Positions 44,114 to 52,389 of a DNA stretch of 64,000 nt are shown piece after piece. Source of the DNA: Streptomyces sp. CNH099 (GTDB taxonomy: Bacteria > Actinomycetota > Actinomycetes > Streptomycetales > Streptomycetaceae); assembly GCA_000514715.1 (NCBI GenBank), contig AZWL01000019.1:101025-165024 (forward strand). Direction: 5' to 3'. Numbering within the stretch: position 1 is the stretch's first letter; each line of letters opens with the position of its first letter. The notes under the pieces are model-generated. The model saw nothing but the letters and a program-made list of their open reading frames with translations. It was not told the DNA's origin and searched no databases. A program made the position numbers and the translations under genes.

Positions 44114-44749
44114 TCAGGGCGCGCGGCGGCCTGAGCCGTCCGCCGCCATGAGCGCGTGCAGCCCGTTGCGCAGTATCGCGCTGTCGACGTCCTTGAACAG
44201 CGCCCGCTGCACGATGAACCCCTGCGTGAGCGCCATGAGCGTACGCACCACGTCGTCGGTGGGAACGTCGGCGCGCAGGTGACCCGCTTCCTGGTACGCC
44301 CGCACCACCTCGCCCCACATGCCCCGCATCCGGTCGTAACCGGCGTGCAGCGTGGCGGCCAGCTGCTTGTTGCGCAGGGTCTCGCTCCACACCTGCACGA
44401 TCAGCTCGGCGAACGCGCTCGGCCGGTCCACGCCCGCGCGGCGGGCCTGCTCTTCGAGCGCGCGGCTCAGCACGCCGCCGATCACCTCGCCGAGGGGGCG
44501 CAGCGGCGCCTCCCGGGCGGCGGACTCGAAGGCGTCGCGCATCCACTCGAACGCCTCGTCCGCGACGGCCGTGATCAGCTCGTCCTTGCCGCGGAAGTAG
44601 CGGTAGACGGCGCCGGCGGACAGCCCGGTCTCCTGGAAGACGTCCTGCATCGAGGTGGCGTGGAACCCGTTGCGGGTGAAGCAGCGCCGCGCGCCTTCGA
44701 GGATCTGCCGGCGGCGGGCGTCAAGGTGGGCCTGGGATACGCGAGCCAT
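44114..44749 (-). CDS. TetR-family repressor
   Basis: 211 residues. N-terminal HTH ILEGARRCFTRNGFHATSMQ with SAGAVYRYFRGKDEL (about 15-60), then an alpha-helical ligand domain. It diverges from a membrane protein gene across a gap with two matched repeats that are probable operators. By analogy to QacR/AcrR it would repress the membrane protein until a toxic compound binds. Confidence 0.9.
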   Translation of the reverse strand: MARVSQAHLDARRRQILEGARRCFTRNGFHATSMQDVFQETGLSAGAVYRYFRGKDELITAVADEAFEWMRDAFESAAREAPLRPLGEVIGGVLSRALEEQARRAGVDRPSAFAELIVQVWSETLRNKQLAATLHAGYDRMRGMWGEVVRAYQEAGHLRADVPTDDVVRTLMALTQGFIVQRALFKDVDSAILRNGLHALMAADGSGRRAP

Positions 44750-44758
44750 GGCGGGACT

Positions 44759-44832
44759 GTAAAACGAACGTTCTTTCTTGACAACCCGCGACGGCCGCGC
44801 GCAGAGTGAGGATCGTAAAACGAACGATCCTT
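44759..44832. promoter_or_regulatory. Two TetR operator-like direct repeats
   Basis: GTAAAACGAACGTTCTTT (from 44759) and GTAAAACGAACGATCCTT (from 44815) differ in few positions and lie 56 bp apart in the divergent TetR/membrane protein gap. The second is extended into the inverted repeat GATCGT-N7-ACGATC (44811-44829 region). TTGACA at 44778-44783 between them can be a -35 box of the plus-strand gene. Binding at both would cover the promoter of both genes. Confidence 0.7.
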
Positions 44833-44851
44833 CTCTTTAAGGAGGCTGACG

Positions 44852-45850
44852 ATGTCCTCCACCCGCAGTGTGCTCGCGGTCGTCGTCCTGGTCCCGGCGC
44901 TGATCGCCCTCGCCCTCTGGGCCTTCGTCTGGCCCAGCGCCCGGCTCGCGCCGCGCGACCTGCCCCTGGGCGTCGCCGGCCCGGCCCAGGCCACCGCGCC
45001 GCTGAAGGCGCAGCTGGCCGAGCGCGGCGACGCCTTCGAGGTGCACACGTACCCGGACGCGGCCGCCGCCCGCAGCGCCATTGAGGAGCGCGAGGTGTAC
45101 GGCGCCGTCGTCGCCACCCCGGACGGGCCGCGGCTGCTGGTCGCCTCGGCCGCGGGCCCCAACGTGGCGCAGTTGCTCACCCGGACCGTCGGGGAGCAGG
45201 CGGCCGGGCCGGAGCAGTCCCCGGGGACCGTGCCCACCGAGGACGTGGTCCCGCTGCCCGCGGCGGACCCCCGCGGCTCCGCCCTGAACTCCAGCGTCCT
45301 GCCGCTGGCGCTGGCCGGACTCGCCGTCGGCGGCGCGGCCACGCTGCTGGGCCTGCGGAGCTGGCGCGCGGTGGGCGCCGTGACCGGCGCGGCCGCGGCC
45401 ATCGGCGTCGTCGCCGCCGCGGTCGCGGACAGCTGGCTCGGCGCCCTGACCGGCAACTGGTGGGCGGAGGCCGGCGCGCTCGGGCTGACGGTCCTGGCCG
45501 GTGCCGCGGGGGTCGCGGGCCTCGCCGCGGTGTTCGGCCGGGCCGGGATGGGCGTGGGCAGCCTGCTGGTGATGCTGCTCGGCAACCCGTTCTCCGGCGT
45601 CACCTCGGCCCCCGAGATGCTGCCGGAGCCGGTGGGTGCGCTCGGCCAGTTGCTGCCGCCGGGCGCCGGCGGCTCGCTGGTCCGCTCCGTCGCCTACTTC
45701 GGCGGCAGCGGCGCCGCGGCCCCGCTGGCGGTCCTCGTCGGCTGGTCGCTGGTCGGCCTGGCCCTGCTGGTGCTGGGCCCGCTGCTCTCCCGCCGCCGCC
45801 CGCCGGCCCCGGCGCCCACGGCCGGCCCGCGCGAGTCCGTCGCGGCCTGA
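44852..45850 (+). CDS. YhgE/Pip-like membrane protein (ABC-2/MmpL-associated type)
   Basis: 332 residues. First helix (about 8-28), a large extracytoplasmic domain (about 30-145; LPLGVAGPAQATAPLKAQL, EEREVYGAVVATPDG), then five or more helices (about 145-315). The layout (one helix, soluble domain, permease-like core with NPFSGVTSAPEMLPEP loop) is that of YhgE/Pip and DUF3533-type proteins of ABC-2 origin. Probably exports or protects against the TetR ligand. Ribosome site AAGGAGG before ATG 44852. Confidence 0.75.
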   Translation: MSSTRSVLAVVVLVPALIALALWAFVWPSARLAPRDLPLGVAGPAQATAPLKAQLAERGDAFEVHTYPDAAAARSAIEEREVYGAVVATPDGPRLLVASAAGPNVAQLLTRTVGEQAAGPEQSPGTVPTEDVVPLPAADPRGSALNSSVLPLALAGLAVGGAATLLGLRSWRAVGAVTGAAAAIGVVAAAVADSWLGALTGNWWAEAGALGLTVLAGAAGVAGLAAVFGRAGMGVGSLLVMLLGNPFSGVTSAPEMLPEPVGALGQLLPPGAGGSLVRSVAYFGGSGAAAPLAVLVGWSLVGLALLVLGPLLSRRRPPAPAPTAGPRESVAA

Positions 45851-45874
45851 GAAGCCGTCCGCGGGACCGGCGGG

Positions 45875-46723
45875 TCAGCCGGCGGGACCGGCGAGCGCCT
45901 GGGTGCCGAGCACGGCCAGCAGGGCGAGGCGTTCCGCGTCGTCGGTGCCGGGTTCCGCCGTGTAGACCATGATCCGCAGGTCGCTGCCCGCCACGGTGAG
46001 GACGTCGCAGTCCAGCGTCACCGGGCCCGCGTCCGGGTGGTCGATGGTCTTGCGCGCGGACTCGTGGCGGCCGACGGCGCCGGCGTCCCACAGCTCCGCG
46101 AACCGGTCGCTGTGCGCGCGCAGTTCCGCGATCAGCCGTCCCAGCCGGCGGTCGGCCGGGTAGCGGCCGGCCACGGCGCGCAGGTCGGCGACCAGCGCTG
46201 CCTCGAAGTCGCGGAGGGACCGCGGCGTGTGCCGGGCCCGGGTGCCGGGGCCGAGGAAGTGGCGCCACACGGCGTTGCGCTCGTGGCCGCGCCAGCCGGA
46301 CGGGTCCCCCATCAGGGCCGCGTACGGCGCGTTGGCCACGAGGAGGGTCCAGGACGCGTCGTAGACCGCCACGGGGGTCTGGCCCAGCCTGTCGAGCAGG
46401 CGCTGGACGCCGGGGGTGACGTGCGCCGGCACCAGGTGCGGGCCCGGCGGCGCGAGCCCGGCCAGCCGGAACAGGTGGGTGCGCTCGTCCCCCGCCAGCC
46501 GCAGCGCCCTGGCCAGCGCCTCGACGACCTGGGCCGAGGGGTGGGCCGCGCGGCCCTGTTCGAGCCGGGTGACGTAGTCGACGGAGATTCCGGCGAGCCC
46601 GGCCAGTTCCTCCCGGCGCAGCCCGGCCGTGCGCCGCGCCGCGCCGGCGGGCAGCCCCGCCGCCTCGGGCGGCAGCCTCTCGCGCCAGCGGCGCACCGCC
46701 CGGCCGAACTCCGTGGTCGCCAT
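45875..46723 (-). CDS. MmyB-like HTH regulator
   Basis: 282 residues. N-terminal XRE-type HTH (GLRREELAGLAGISVDYVTR, about 34-54) and a PAS-like MmyB ligand domain (PVAVYDASWTLLVANAPYAAL; WRHFLGPGTRARH). Such regulators typically control an adjacent dehydrogenase, and here an SDR gene diverges 102 bp away. ATG 46723. Confidence 0.88.
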   Translation of the reverse strand: MATTEFGRAVRRWRERLPPEAAGLPAGAARRTAGLRREELAGLAGISVDYVTRLEQGRAAHPSAQVVEALARALRLAGDERTHLFRLAGLAPPGPHLVPAHVTPGVQRLLDRLGQTPVAVYDASWTLLVANAPYAALMGDPSGWRGHERNAVWRHFLGPGTRARHTPRSLRDFEAALVADLRAVAGRYPADRRLGRLIAELRAHSDRFAELWDAGAVGRHESARKTIDHPDAGPVTLDCDVLTVAGSDLRIMVYTAEPGTDDAERLALLAVLGTQALAGPAG

Positions 46724-46825
46724 GGGTGCCAGTGTGCACCGCACCGCCCCGGCCCGCCTGGTACCGCCGGTCCCAGGAAGAGCGGACTCCTGGCTGACCG
46801 CACGGCCCGGGCCCACGGTGGGGAC

Positions 46826-47533
46826 ATGACCACCACACTGATCACCGGAGCGAACAAGGGTCTCGGCCACGAGACCGCCCGCCGCCTCGTCGCCGCGGGC
46901 CACACCGTCTACGTCGGCAGCCGGGACCCCGGCCGCGGCCGCCGCGCCGCCGAGCGGCTGGGCGCGCGGGCCGTGCGGCTCGACGTCACGGACGACGCCT
47001 CCGTCGCGGCCGCCGCGGCGGCCGTCGAGGCCGACGGCGGGCTGGACGTGCTGGTCAACAACGCCGGCATCGAAGAAAGGGACGAGGACAACGGCGTGAT
47101 CGGCGCCGCGGACGTCACCGCCGAGATCATGCGGCAGGTGTTCGAGACCAACGTCTTCGGCACGGTGCGGGTCACCCGTGCCTTCCTGCCGCTGCTGCAG
47201 CGGTCGGCCGCCCCGGTCGTGGTCAACCTGAGCAGCGGCCTGGCCTCCCTCACCCGGGCCACCACCGCCGGCACCCCGGTCCACGCCTACCCCGGCGTCG
47301 CGTACCCGGCGTCGAAGGCCGCGATCAACATGCTCACCGTGCAGTACGCGAAGGCGTTCCCGCAGCTGCGGATCAACGCGGTGGAGCCCGGTTTCACCAG
47401 GACGGACCTCAACGGGAACACCGGCGTCCAGACCGTCGAAGAGGGCGCCGAGGTCATCGTCCGCATGGCGCAGACGGGCCCCGACGGCCCCACCGGGGGG
47501 TACTTCGACGCGGAGGGGCCGCTGCCCTGGTGA
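46826..47533 (+). CDS. Short-chain dehydrogenase/reductase
   Basis: 235 residues, classical SDR: cofactor site TLITGANKGLGHETARRL (about 4-21), NNAG motif VLVNNAGIEE, catalytic Ser in VNLSSGLASL and the YxxxK motif in GVAYPASKAAINML, followed by NAVEPGFTRTDL. NADPH preference is suggested by the SRDP basic residue after beta-2. Likely target of the divergent MmyB-like regulator. Confidence 0.92.
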   Translation: MTTTLITGANKGLGHETARRLVAAGHTVYVGSRDPGRGRRAAERLGARAVRLDVTDDASVAAAAAAVEADGGLDVLVNNAGIEERDEDNGVIGAADVTAEIMRQVFETNVFGTVRVTRAFLPLLQRSAAPVVVNLSSGLASLTRATTAGTPVHAYPGVAYPASKAAINMLTVQYAKAFPQLRINAVEPGFTRTDLNGNTGVQTVEEGAEVIVRMAQTGPDGPTGGYFDAEGPLPW

Positions 47534-47629
47534 GCCCCCGGGCCCCCGAGCCCCGGGCCCGTGAGCCCTGAGCCCTGAGCCCCTGAGGACCCCGTAGCGC
47601 GCGCGCCGTTGCGGACGGCCGGACCCGAG

Positions 47630-47671
47630 GAGCCCGCGCGGCCCCGCCCGACAGGCGGGCCGTGCGGGCTC
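47630..47671 (+). terminator. Hairpin after the SDR gene
   Basis: GAGCCCGC-G-CGGCCC and its partner GGGCCG-T-GCGGGCTC form a stem with one mismatch about 100 bp after the SDR stop. It is followed at once by the promoter of the CocE-like gene, so it separates two units. Confidence 0.6.
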
Positions 47672-47672
47672 G

Positions 47673-47701
47673 TTGACGTGTACGCGATGTGATCATACGC
47701 T
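47673..47701 (+). promoter_or_regulatory. Promoter of the secreted CocE-like gene
   Basis: TTGACG (47673-47678) and TACGCT (47696-47701) are 17 nt apart, a good match to the main sigma factor promoter. Start would be near 47708, leaving a leader of about 90 nt before GTG 47801. Confidence 0.6.
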
Positions 47702-47800
47702 CCACGCGTCGGCCCGGACCGCCCCGCGACGTGTGCTTTTCCGGAGGCGCCCCGGCCGCCGGCCCCCCACAACTCCGTTCCGCCACCCCGGGAGTTGCTT

Positions 47801-49687
47801 GTGAAAAGACGCCACGCGGCCGCCTGGGCCGCCTCCGCACTCGCCGCCACCCTCGCGGCGACCGGCGCGCTCGCCGGCCCCGCCACCGCGGCGCCCGACG
47901 CCCCGACCGCGCCCCAGGCCCGTATCGCCACCGCCACCGACCCCGTCACGCACGAGGAGAACGAGCGCGTCCCCGAGGGCGCCGAGTGGACCCAGCACTA
48001 CTTCCCGTCCGCCGACGACTCCGGCACCGAGCTGCACGCCGACGTGCTGCTGCCCGAGGGGCTGGAGAGGGGCGCGCAGGTGCCGGTGATCCTGTCCGTC
48101 GGGCCGTACTTCGCCCACGCCGGCGCGACCGGCGACGAGGGCTGGTCGTACGCCGGGCCCTCCACGCGCTTCCTGGACTTCACCGAGGGCGCCGACGTCT
48201 TCGCCAACGGCTACGCCTTCGTCATGGTCGACCTGCGCGGCTTCGGCGGCTCGACGGGCTGCCTGGACTGGGCCGGGCCCGGCGAACAGGCCGACGTGGC
48301 GGCCGCGATCGACTGGGCCGCGAGCCGGCCGTGGTCGACGGGCGCGGTGGGCATGTACGGCAAGTCGTACGACGGCGTGACCGGGCTGATCGGCAACAAC
48401 CTGGACCAGCGGGCCCTGAAGGCCGTCGTGTCGCAGGAGCCGGTCTGGGACATGTACCAGTACATCTACTCCAACGGCGTGCCCCGCCCCAACGTCACCG
48501 GCACCGCCAACGCGTACAACTCCATCGCCACCCTCCCCCCGATGGCCGACGACGACCCCCGCTACCGGGCCAACGCCCGCTGGGAGGAGACCCATCCGGA
48601 GTGCCTGACGGAGAACGCCGCCGGCTACCGGATCGCCGACCAGCGCAGCAAGCACTGGAAGGAGCGCGACCTGGCGCGGCTCGCGAAGGGCAGCGACACC
48701 CCCCTCTTCGTCACGCAGGGCTTCATCGAGCCCAACACGAAGCCGGAGGAGATGGAGGAGTACCTGCGCAACCACCGCGGCCCCGAGCGCGGCTGGCTCG
48801 GCCAGTGGGACCACGTCCGCGGCGGCGACCGGGTGCCGGACGGCCGGCTGGCGATGGGGCGTGAGGGCTGGTACGAGGAGACCCTCGCGTTCTTCGACGA
48901 GTATCTGAAGGGCGAGAAGCCGGCCGTCCGCTATCCGAAGTACGCCATGGAGGACAACAGCGGCGACTGGCGCGCGCAGCGCACCTGGCCCGTCGTCGAG
49001 CGGCGCGCGGGCATCCGGCTGGGCGGCGGCTCGTACGTCGACGACGGCGGCGCCTCCGCCCGCGCCGGCCTCGCCGCCCCCGACCGCGCGGCGCCCGGCG
49101 AGCCCGCGCAGCCGTCGGGCAGGTGGGACATGGAGAACGCGCCCGCCGCGGAGCCGGCCGCCCCGGACGGGCTGGCCGCCCGGGCCGCGAAGCGGCAGCG
49201 GGCCGGCGAGGTCACGTCGAGCTTCTTCGTGTGGTCCGAGCCGCTCAAGCGGGACGTGCGCGTCACCGGCACCCCGCGGGTCTCGCTCTCCGCGCGGAGC
49301 GCGGGCGACGCCGTCGGGAACGTGATGCTCAAGCTCTACGACGTGGCCCCCGACGGCACCGCCGTGATGTTCGACGAACAGGTCTCGCTGCTGCAGCGCG
49401 GCCGGTTCACCGTCGATCTGAAGGCGACCGACTGGCGGCTCACGGCCGGGCACGTGCTGGCCGTGGAGATCGGCACCATCCAGACCGGCTCCTGGCGGGA
49501 CACCCCGTCCGGCGAAACGGTCGAGGTCCGGCACGCCACGCTGCACCTGGCGCTGGACGGCCCCGCCGACGACGTGCCGACGGGCGGCGCGCGCTCGCCG
49601 TACCTGGACAGCTACCTCGACCGGTACACGGTGGACCTCCCCGCGGGCCCGCCGTCGTTCACCGTCCCCGGCGTCCGGCACCGCTGA
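47801..49687 (+). CDS. Secreted CocE/NonD-type hydrolase (X-Pro dipeptidyl-peptidase S15-like)
   Basis: 628 residues with GTG start (GGGAG site 6 nt upstream) and a Sec signal (RRHAAAWAASALAATLAATG, cleavage near ATAA). Alpha/beta hydrolase with nucleophile Ser in GMYGKSYDGVTGL (about 190), oxyanion region DLRGFGGSTGCLDW, the Asp near DTPLFVTQGF and the His in LGQWDHVRGG. A C-terminal beta jelly-roll (about 470-620; FFVWSEPLKRDVRVTG) is the S15 XPDC_C domain. It should cleave X-Pro peptides or esters outside the cell. Confidence 0.9.
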   Translation: MKRRHAAAWAASALAATLAATGALAGPATAAPDAPTAPQARIATATDPVTHEENERVPEGAEWTQHYFPSADDSGTELHADVLLPEGLERGAQVPVILSVGPYFAHAGATGDEGWSYAGPSTRFLDFTEGADVFANGYAFVMVDLRGFGGSTGCLDWAGPGEQADVAAAIDWAASRPWSTGAVGMYGKSYDGVTGLIGNNLDQRALKAVVSQEPVWDMYQYIYSNGVPRPNVTGTANAYNSIATLPPMADDDPRYRANARWEETHPECLTENAAGYRIADQRSKHWKERDLARLAKGSDTPLFVTQGFIEPNTKPEEMEEYLRNHRGPERGWLGQWDHVRGGDRVPDGRLAMGREGWYEETLAFFDEYLKGEKPAVRYPKYAMEDNSGDWRAQRTWPVVERRAGIRLGGGSYVDDGGASARAGLAAPDRAAPGEPAQPSGRWDMENAPAAEPAAPDGLAARAAKRQRAGEVTSSFFVWSEPLKRDVRVTGTPRVSLSARSAGDAVGNVMLKLYDVAPDGTAVMFDEQVSLLQRGRFTVDLKATDWRLTAGHVLAVEIGTIQTGSWRDTPSGETVEVRHATLHLALDGPADDVPTGGARSPYLDSYLDRYTVDLPAGPPSFTVPGVRHR

Positions 49688-49715
49688 CCGCCTGGTGACC
49701 GGCGCCGCACAGCAC

Positions 49716-49756
49716 GGCCGCCGCCCGGGAGCGCAACCGGCTCACGGGCGGCGGCC
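49716..49756 (+). terminator. Terminator of the CocE-like gene
   Basis: GGCCGCCGCCCG (49716-49727) and CGGGCGGCGGCC (49745-49756) are exact complements with a 17-nt loop, 29 bp after the stop. Confidence 0.8.
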
Positions 49757-49822
49757 CCGTTCGCTCCCGCGCCCCCCGGGCCCGCCTCGGGGGGCCGTTC
49801 CTGACGGTCTATCGTGTACGCC

Positions 49823-50755
49823 ATGTCCGTGCCCGAGCACATCCGCATCGTCTCGCGCGACTCCCCCATGGCCCTCGCCCAGGTTGAGCGCGTCCGCGCC
49901 GAACTGGCCGCGCTGCACCCCGGCATCCGCACCGCGGTCGTGCCGGTGAAGACCACCGGCGACCGGTGGCTGGGCGACCTGTCCGAGGTCGACGGCAAGG
50001 GCGCGTTCACCAAGGAGGTCGACGCCGCGCTGCTCTCCGGCGCCGCGGACCTCGCGGTGCACTGCGTCAAGGACGTGCCCGCGGACCGGCCGCTGCCGGC
50101 CGGGACGACGTTCGCCGCGTTCCTGCGCCGCGACGACATCCGCGACGCGCTGGTCCACCCCGGCGGGCTGGGGCTCGCCGACCTGCCCGCGGGCACCCGG
50201 GTCGGCACCTCCTCCGTACGCCGGATCGCGCAGCTGTCCGCCGCGCACCCGCATCTGGAGTGCGTGCCGTTCCGCGGCAACGCCAACCGGCGGCTGGCCA
50301 AGCTGTACGCCGGCGAGGTCGACGCGCTGCTGCTGGCGGTGGCCGGTCTTGAGCGTATCGACCGCACCGGCGTCATCACCGAGGTGCTGCCGGTCGAGAC
50401 GATGTGCCCGCCGCTGGGCGCCGGGATCCTGGCGCTGCAGTGCCGCGAGGACGACTCGGCGACCATCGACGTCGTCAGCGACCTGAACCACCCGGAGACG
50501 TACCGCGAGGCCATGGCGGAGCGGATGTTCCTGCACGTGCTCCAGGGCCACTGCAACAGCCCCATCGCCGGCTTCGCCACCGCCGCGCCCGACGAACTGT
50601 GGCTGCGCGGCCGGGTGTTCAGCCCGGACGGCAAGACCGTCCTCGACGCCCGCGAGTCCGCCGGCCGGCTCACCCCGCCGGACCTGGGCACGTCGGTCGC
50701 GCTGGCGCTGCTGCGGCAGGGCGCGCGCGACCTCATCGACGGCATCGACCACTGA
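49823..50755 (+). CDS. hemC: Hydroxymethylbilane synthase, solitary copy
   Basis: 310 residues. Assembles four porphobilinogen units into hydroxymethylbilane in the heme/siroheme/cobalamin pathway. Cofactor-binding Cys244 (QGHCNSPIAG), catalytic Asp84 (VHCVKDVP), GTSSVRR near 129 and RGNANRRLAKL near 151 are all present. The usual VHSxKD reads VHCVKD and the Cys loop (normally EGGC) reads QGHC, so this is a diverged form. No hemA, hemD or hemB is nearby. ATG 49823 is favoured: TATCGT stands 7 nt upstream with no ribosome site (leaderless). Confidence 0.88.
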   Translation: MSVPEHIRIVSRDSPMALAQVERVRAELAALHPGIRTAVVPVKTTGDRWLGDLSEVDGKGAFTKEVDAALLSGAADLAVHCVKDVPADRPLPAGTTFAAFLRRDDIRDALVHPGGLGLADLPAGTRVGTSSVRRIAQLSAAHPHLECVPFRGNANRRLAKLYAGEVDALLLAVAGLERIDRTGVITEVLPVETMCPPLGAGILALQCREDDSATIDVVSDLNHPETYREAMAERMFLHVLQGHCNSPIAGFATAAPDELWLRGRVFSPDGKTVLDARESAGRLTPPDLGTSVALALLRQGARDLIDGIDH

Positions 50756-50856
50756 CGCCGGCCGGGCGCGGCGCCCGGAACTCCGGCGGCCACCCGCCGG
50801 CTGCGGCCCGGGCCGGGGCCGCCACCCCCGCTTTCCCAGGCGTGTGCCGAGGTTGT

Positions 50857-50918
50857 TCAACCGAGCGGTTGACCACGGACGGGCCGCGCGCTAGCTTTTA
50901 TTCAACCGAACAGTTGAA
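50857..50918. promoter_or_regulatory. Two palindromic ArsR-type operators
   Basis: TCAACCGAGCGGTTGA (50857-50872) and TTCAACCGAACAGTTGAA (50901-50918) are palindromes sharing TTCAACCGA, centred 45 bp apart, just before the ArsR-family gene. They are probable autoregulatory sites. The intervening TAGCTTTTATTCAACC region is A+T-rich and holds the promoter. Confidence 0.75.
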
Positions 50919-50935
50919 AAAGCGAGGTGACCGCG

Positions 50936-51313
50936 GTGCCCGAGCCCGACGAGCGGCTGTCGCTGGTGTTCTCCGCGCTGGCGGACCCGACCCGGCGCGA
51001 CATCGTGGCCCGCCTCGCCTCCGGCGACGCCACGGTCAACGAGCTGGCCGAGCCGTACGACGTCAGCGTGCAGGCCGTGTCCAAGCACATACGGGTCCTT
51101 CAGGACGCCGGACTGGTCAGCCGCAGCCGGGACGCCCAGCGGCGGCCCTGCCACCTGGAAGCCGAGGTCTTCGACCTCATGACGAAGTGGATCGAGCGCT
51201 ACCGGCGGGCGGCGGAGGACCGTTTCCGCCGTCTGGACGCCGTCCTGGAGCGGATGGCCGCGCGGGACGGGGAGCCGGTGGCGGACTCCCGGACGAAGGA
51301 AGACGCCTCATGA
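50936..51313 (+). CDS. ArsR-family HTH repressor
   Basis: 125 residues from GTG 50936 (GCGAGGTG 7 nt upstream); an alternative GTG at 50927 adds three residues. Winged HTH: LSLVFSALADPTRRDIVARL, VNELAEPYDVSVQAVSKHIR and the wing at RSRDAQRRPCHLE. No metal-binding ELCVCDL motif, so it belongs to the SRPBCC-linked ArsR subgroup. ATGA overlap with the SRPBCC protein. Probably represses its own operon through the two palindromes upstream. Confidence 0.92.
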   Translation: MPEPDERLSLVFSALADPTRRDIVARLASGDATVNELAEPYDVSVQAVSKHIRVLQDAGLVSRSRDAQRRPCHLEAEVFDLMTKWIERYRRAAEDRFRRLDAVLERMAARDGEPVADSRTKEDAS

Positions 51314-52362
51314 GCACCACGCCCGCCGGCCGCCGCAACGAGACCGGGATCGCCGTCGACCCCGTGCTCCCCACCATCGTGATCACCCGGGAGTTCGAGG
51401 CCCCGCCCGCGCGCGTGTTCCGTGCGCACACCGACCCCGGCCTGGTCGTCCAGTGGCTCGGCCCGCGCGGTCTGCGCATGGAGATCGACCGGTACGACGC
51501 CCGCACGGGCGGCTCGTACCGCTATCTGCACCGCGACGACGACGGCAACGAGTACGCCTTCCACGGCGTCTTCCACGAGGTGCGCCCCGTCGAGCGGATC
51601 GTCCAGACCTTCACGTACGAGGGCATGCCCGACAGCGTCAGCCTGGAGACGGCCGTCTTCGAGGACCTCGGCGGGCGCACCAGGCTGACCGCCACCTCCC
51701 TGATGGACTCCGTCGAGGCCCGCGACGGGATGATCGCCGGCGGCGCCGAGACCGGCATCCGCGAGGGCTACGAGCGGCTGGACGAACTGCTCGACGCGGG
51801 CGCGGAGGCGGTGTCCGCGGCGGACGAGCACCGCAGGGTCGCCGGCACGTTCACCGCGCGCGTGCGCGGCGTCCCCGCCGGCGCGTGGGACCGGCCGGCG
51901 CCGTGCGAGGGGTGGGTGGCCCGGGACGTCGTGCGGCACCTGGTCGAGTGGTTCCCGGCGTTCCTCAAGACGGGCACCGGCATCGAGCTGCCCGCGGGCC
52001 CGTCGGTGGACGAGGACCCGGTGGCGGCCTGGCAGGTCCACAGCGACGGCGTGCAGGCCCTCCTGGACGACCCGGCCACCGCGGGGAGGACGCTGTCGCA
52101 CCCGCAGATCGGCGACGTCCCGCTGGACCAGGCCGTCGACCGCTTCTACACCGCCGACGTCTTCATGCACACCTGGGACCTGTCGCGCGCCACCGGCCAG
52201 GACGAGCGGCTGGACGCGGACAAGTGCGCCGCGCTGCTGGAGGGGATGCTGCCGATGGACGAGGTGCTGCGCGGCAGCGGCCAGTACGGGCCGCGCGTCG
52301 AGGTCCCCGAGAGCGCCGACGTGCAGACCCGCCTGCTGGCGTTCATCGGCCGTACGCCCTGA
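51310..52362 (+). CDS. SRPBCC (AHSA1-like) protein fused to mycothiol-dependent isomerase/TIGR03086 domain
   Basis: 350 residues. N-terminal half (about 15-165) is an AHSA1/START fold: TIVITREFEAPPARVFRAHT, WLGPRGLRMEIDRYDARTGG, FEDLGGRTRLTAT. The C-terminal half (about 175-350) is a DinB/mycothiol maleylpyruvate isomerase-type (TIGR03086) domain: WDRPAPCEGWVARDVVRHLV; FYTADVFMHTWDLSRATG with metal His residues. The two domains are usually separate genes. Co-translated with the ArsR repressor; substrate unknown. Confidence 0.85.
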   Translation: MSTTPAGRRNETGIAVDPVLPTIVITREFEAPPARVFRAHTDPGLVVQWLGPRGLRMEIDRYDARTGGSYRYLHRDDDGNEYAFHGVFHEVRPVERIVQTFTYEGMPDSVSLETAVFEDLGGRTRLTATSLMDSVEARDGMIAGGAETGIREGYERLDELLDAGAEAVSAADEHRRVAGTFTARVRGVPAGAWDRPAPCEGWVARDVVRHLVEWFPAFLKTGTGIELPAGPSVDEDPVAAWQVHSDGVQALLDDPATAGRTLSHPQIGDVPLDQAVDRFYTADVFMHTWDLSRATGQDERLDADKCAALLEGMLPMDEVLRGSGQYGPRVEVPESADVQTRLLAFIGRTP

Positions 52363-52389
52363 ACGCCGGCCCGGCGGGCGGCACTCCGC

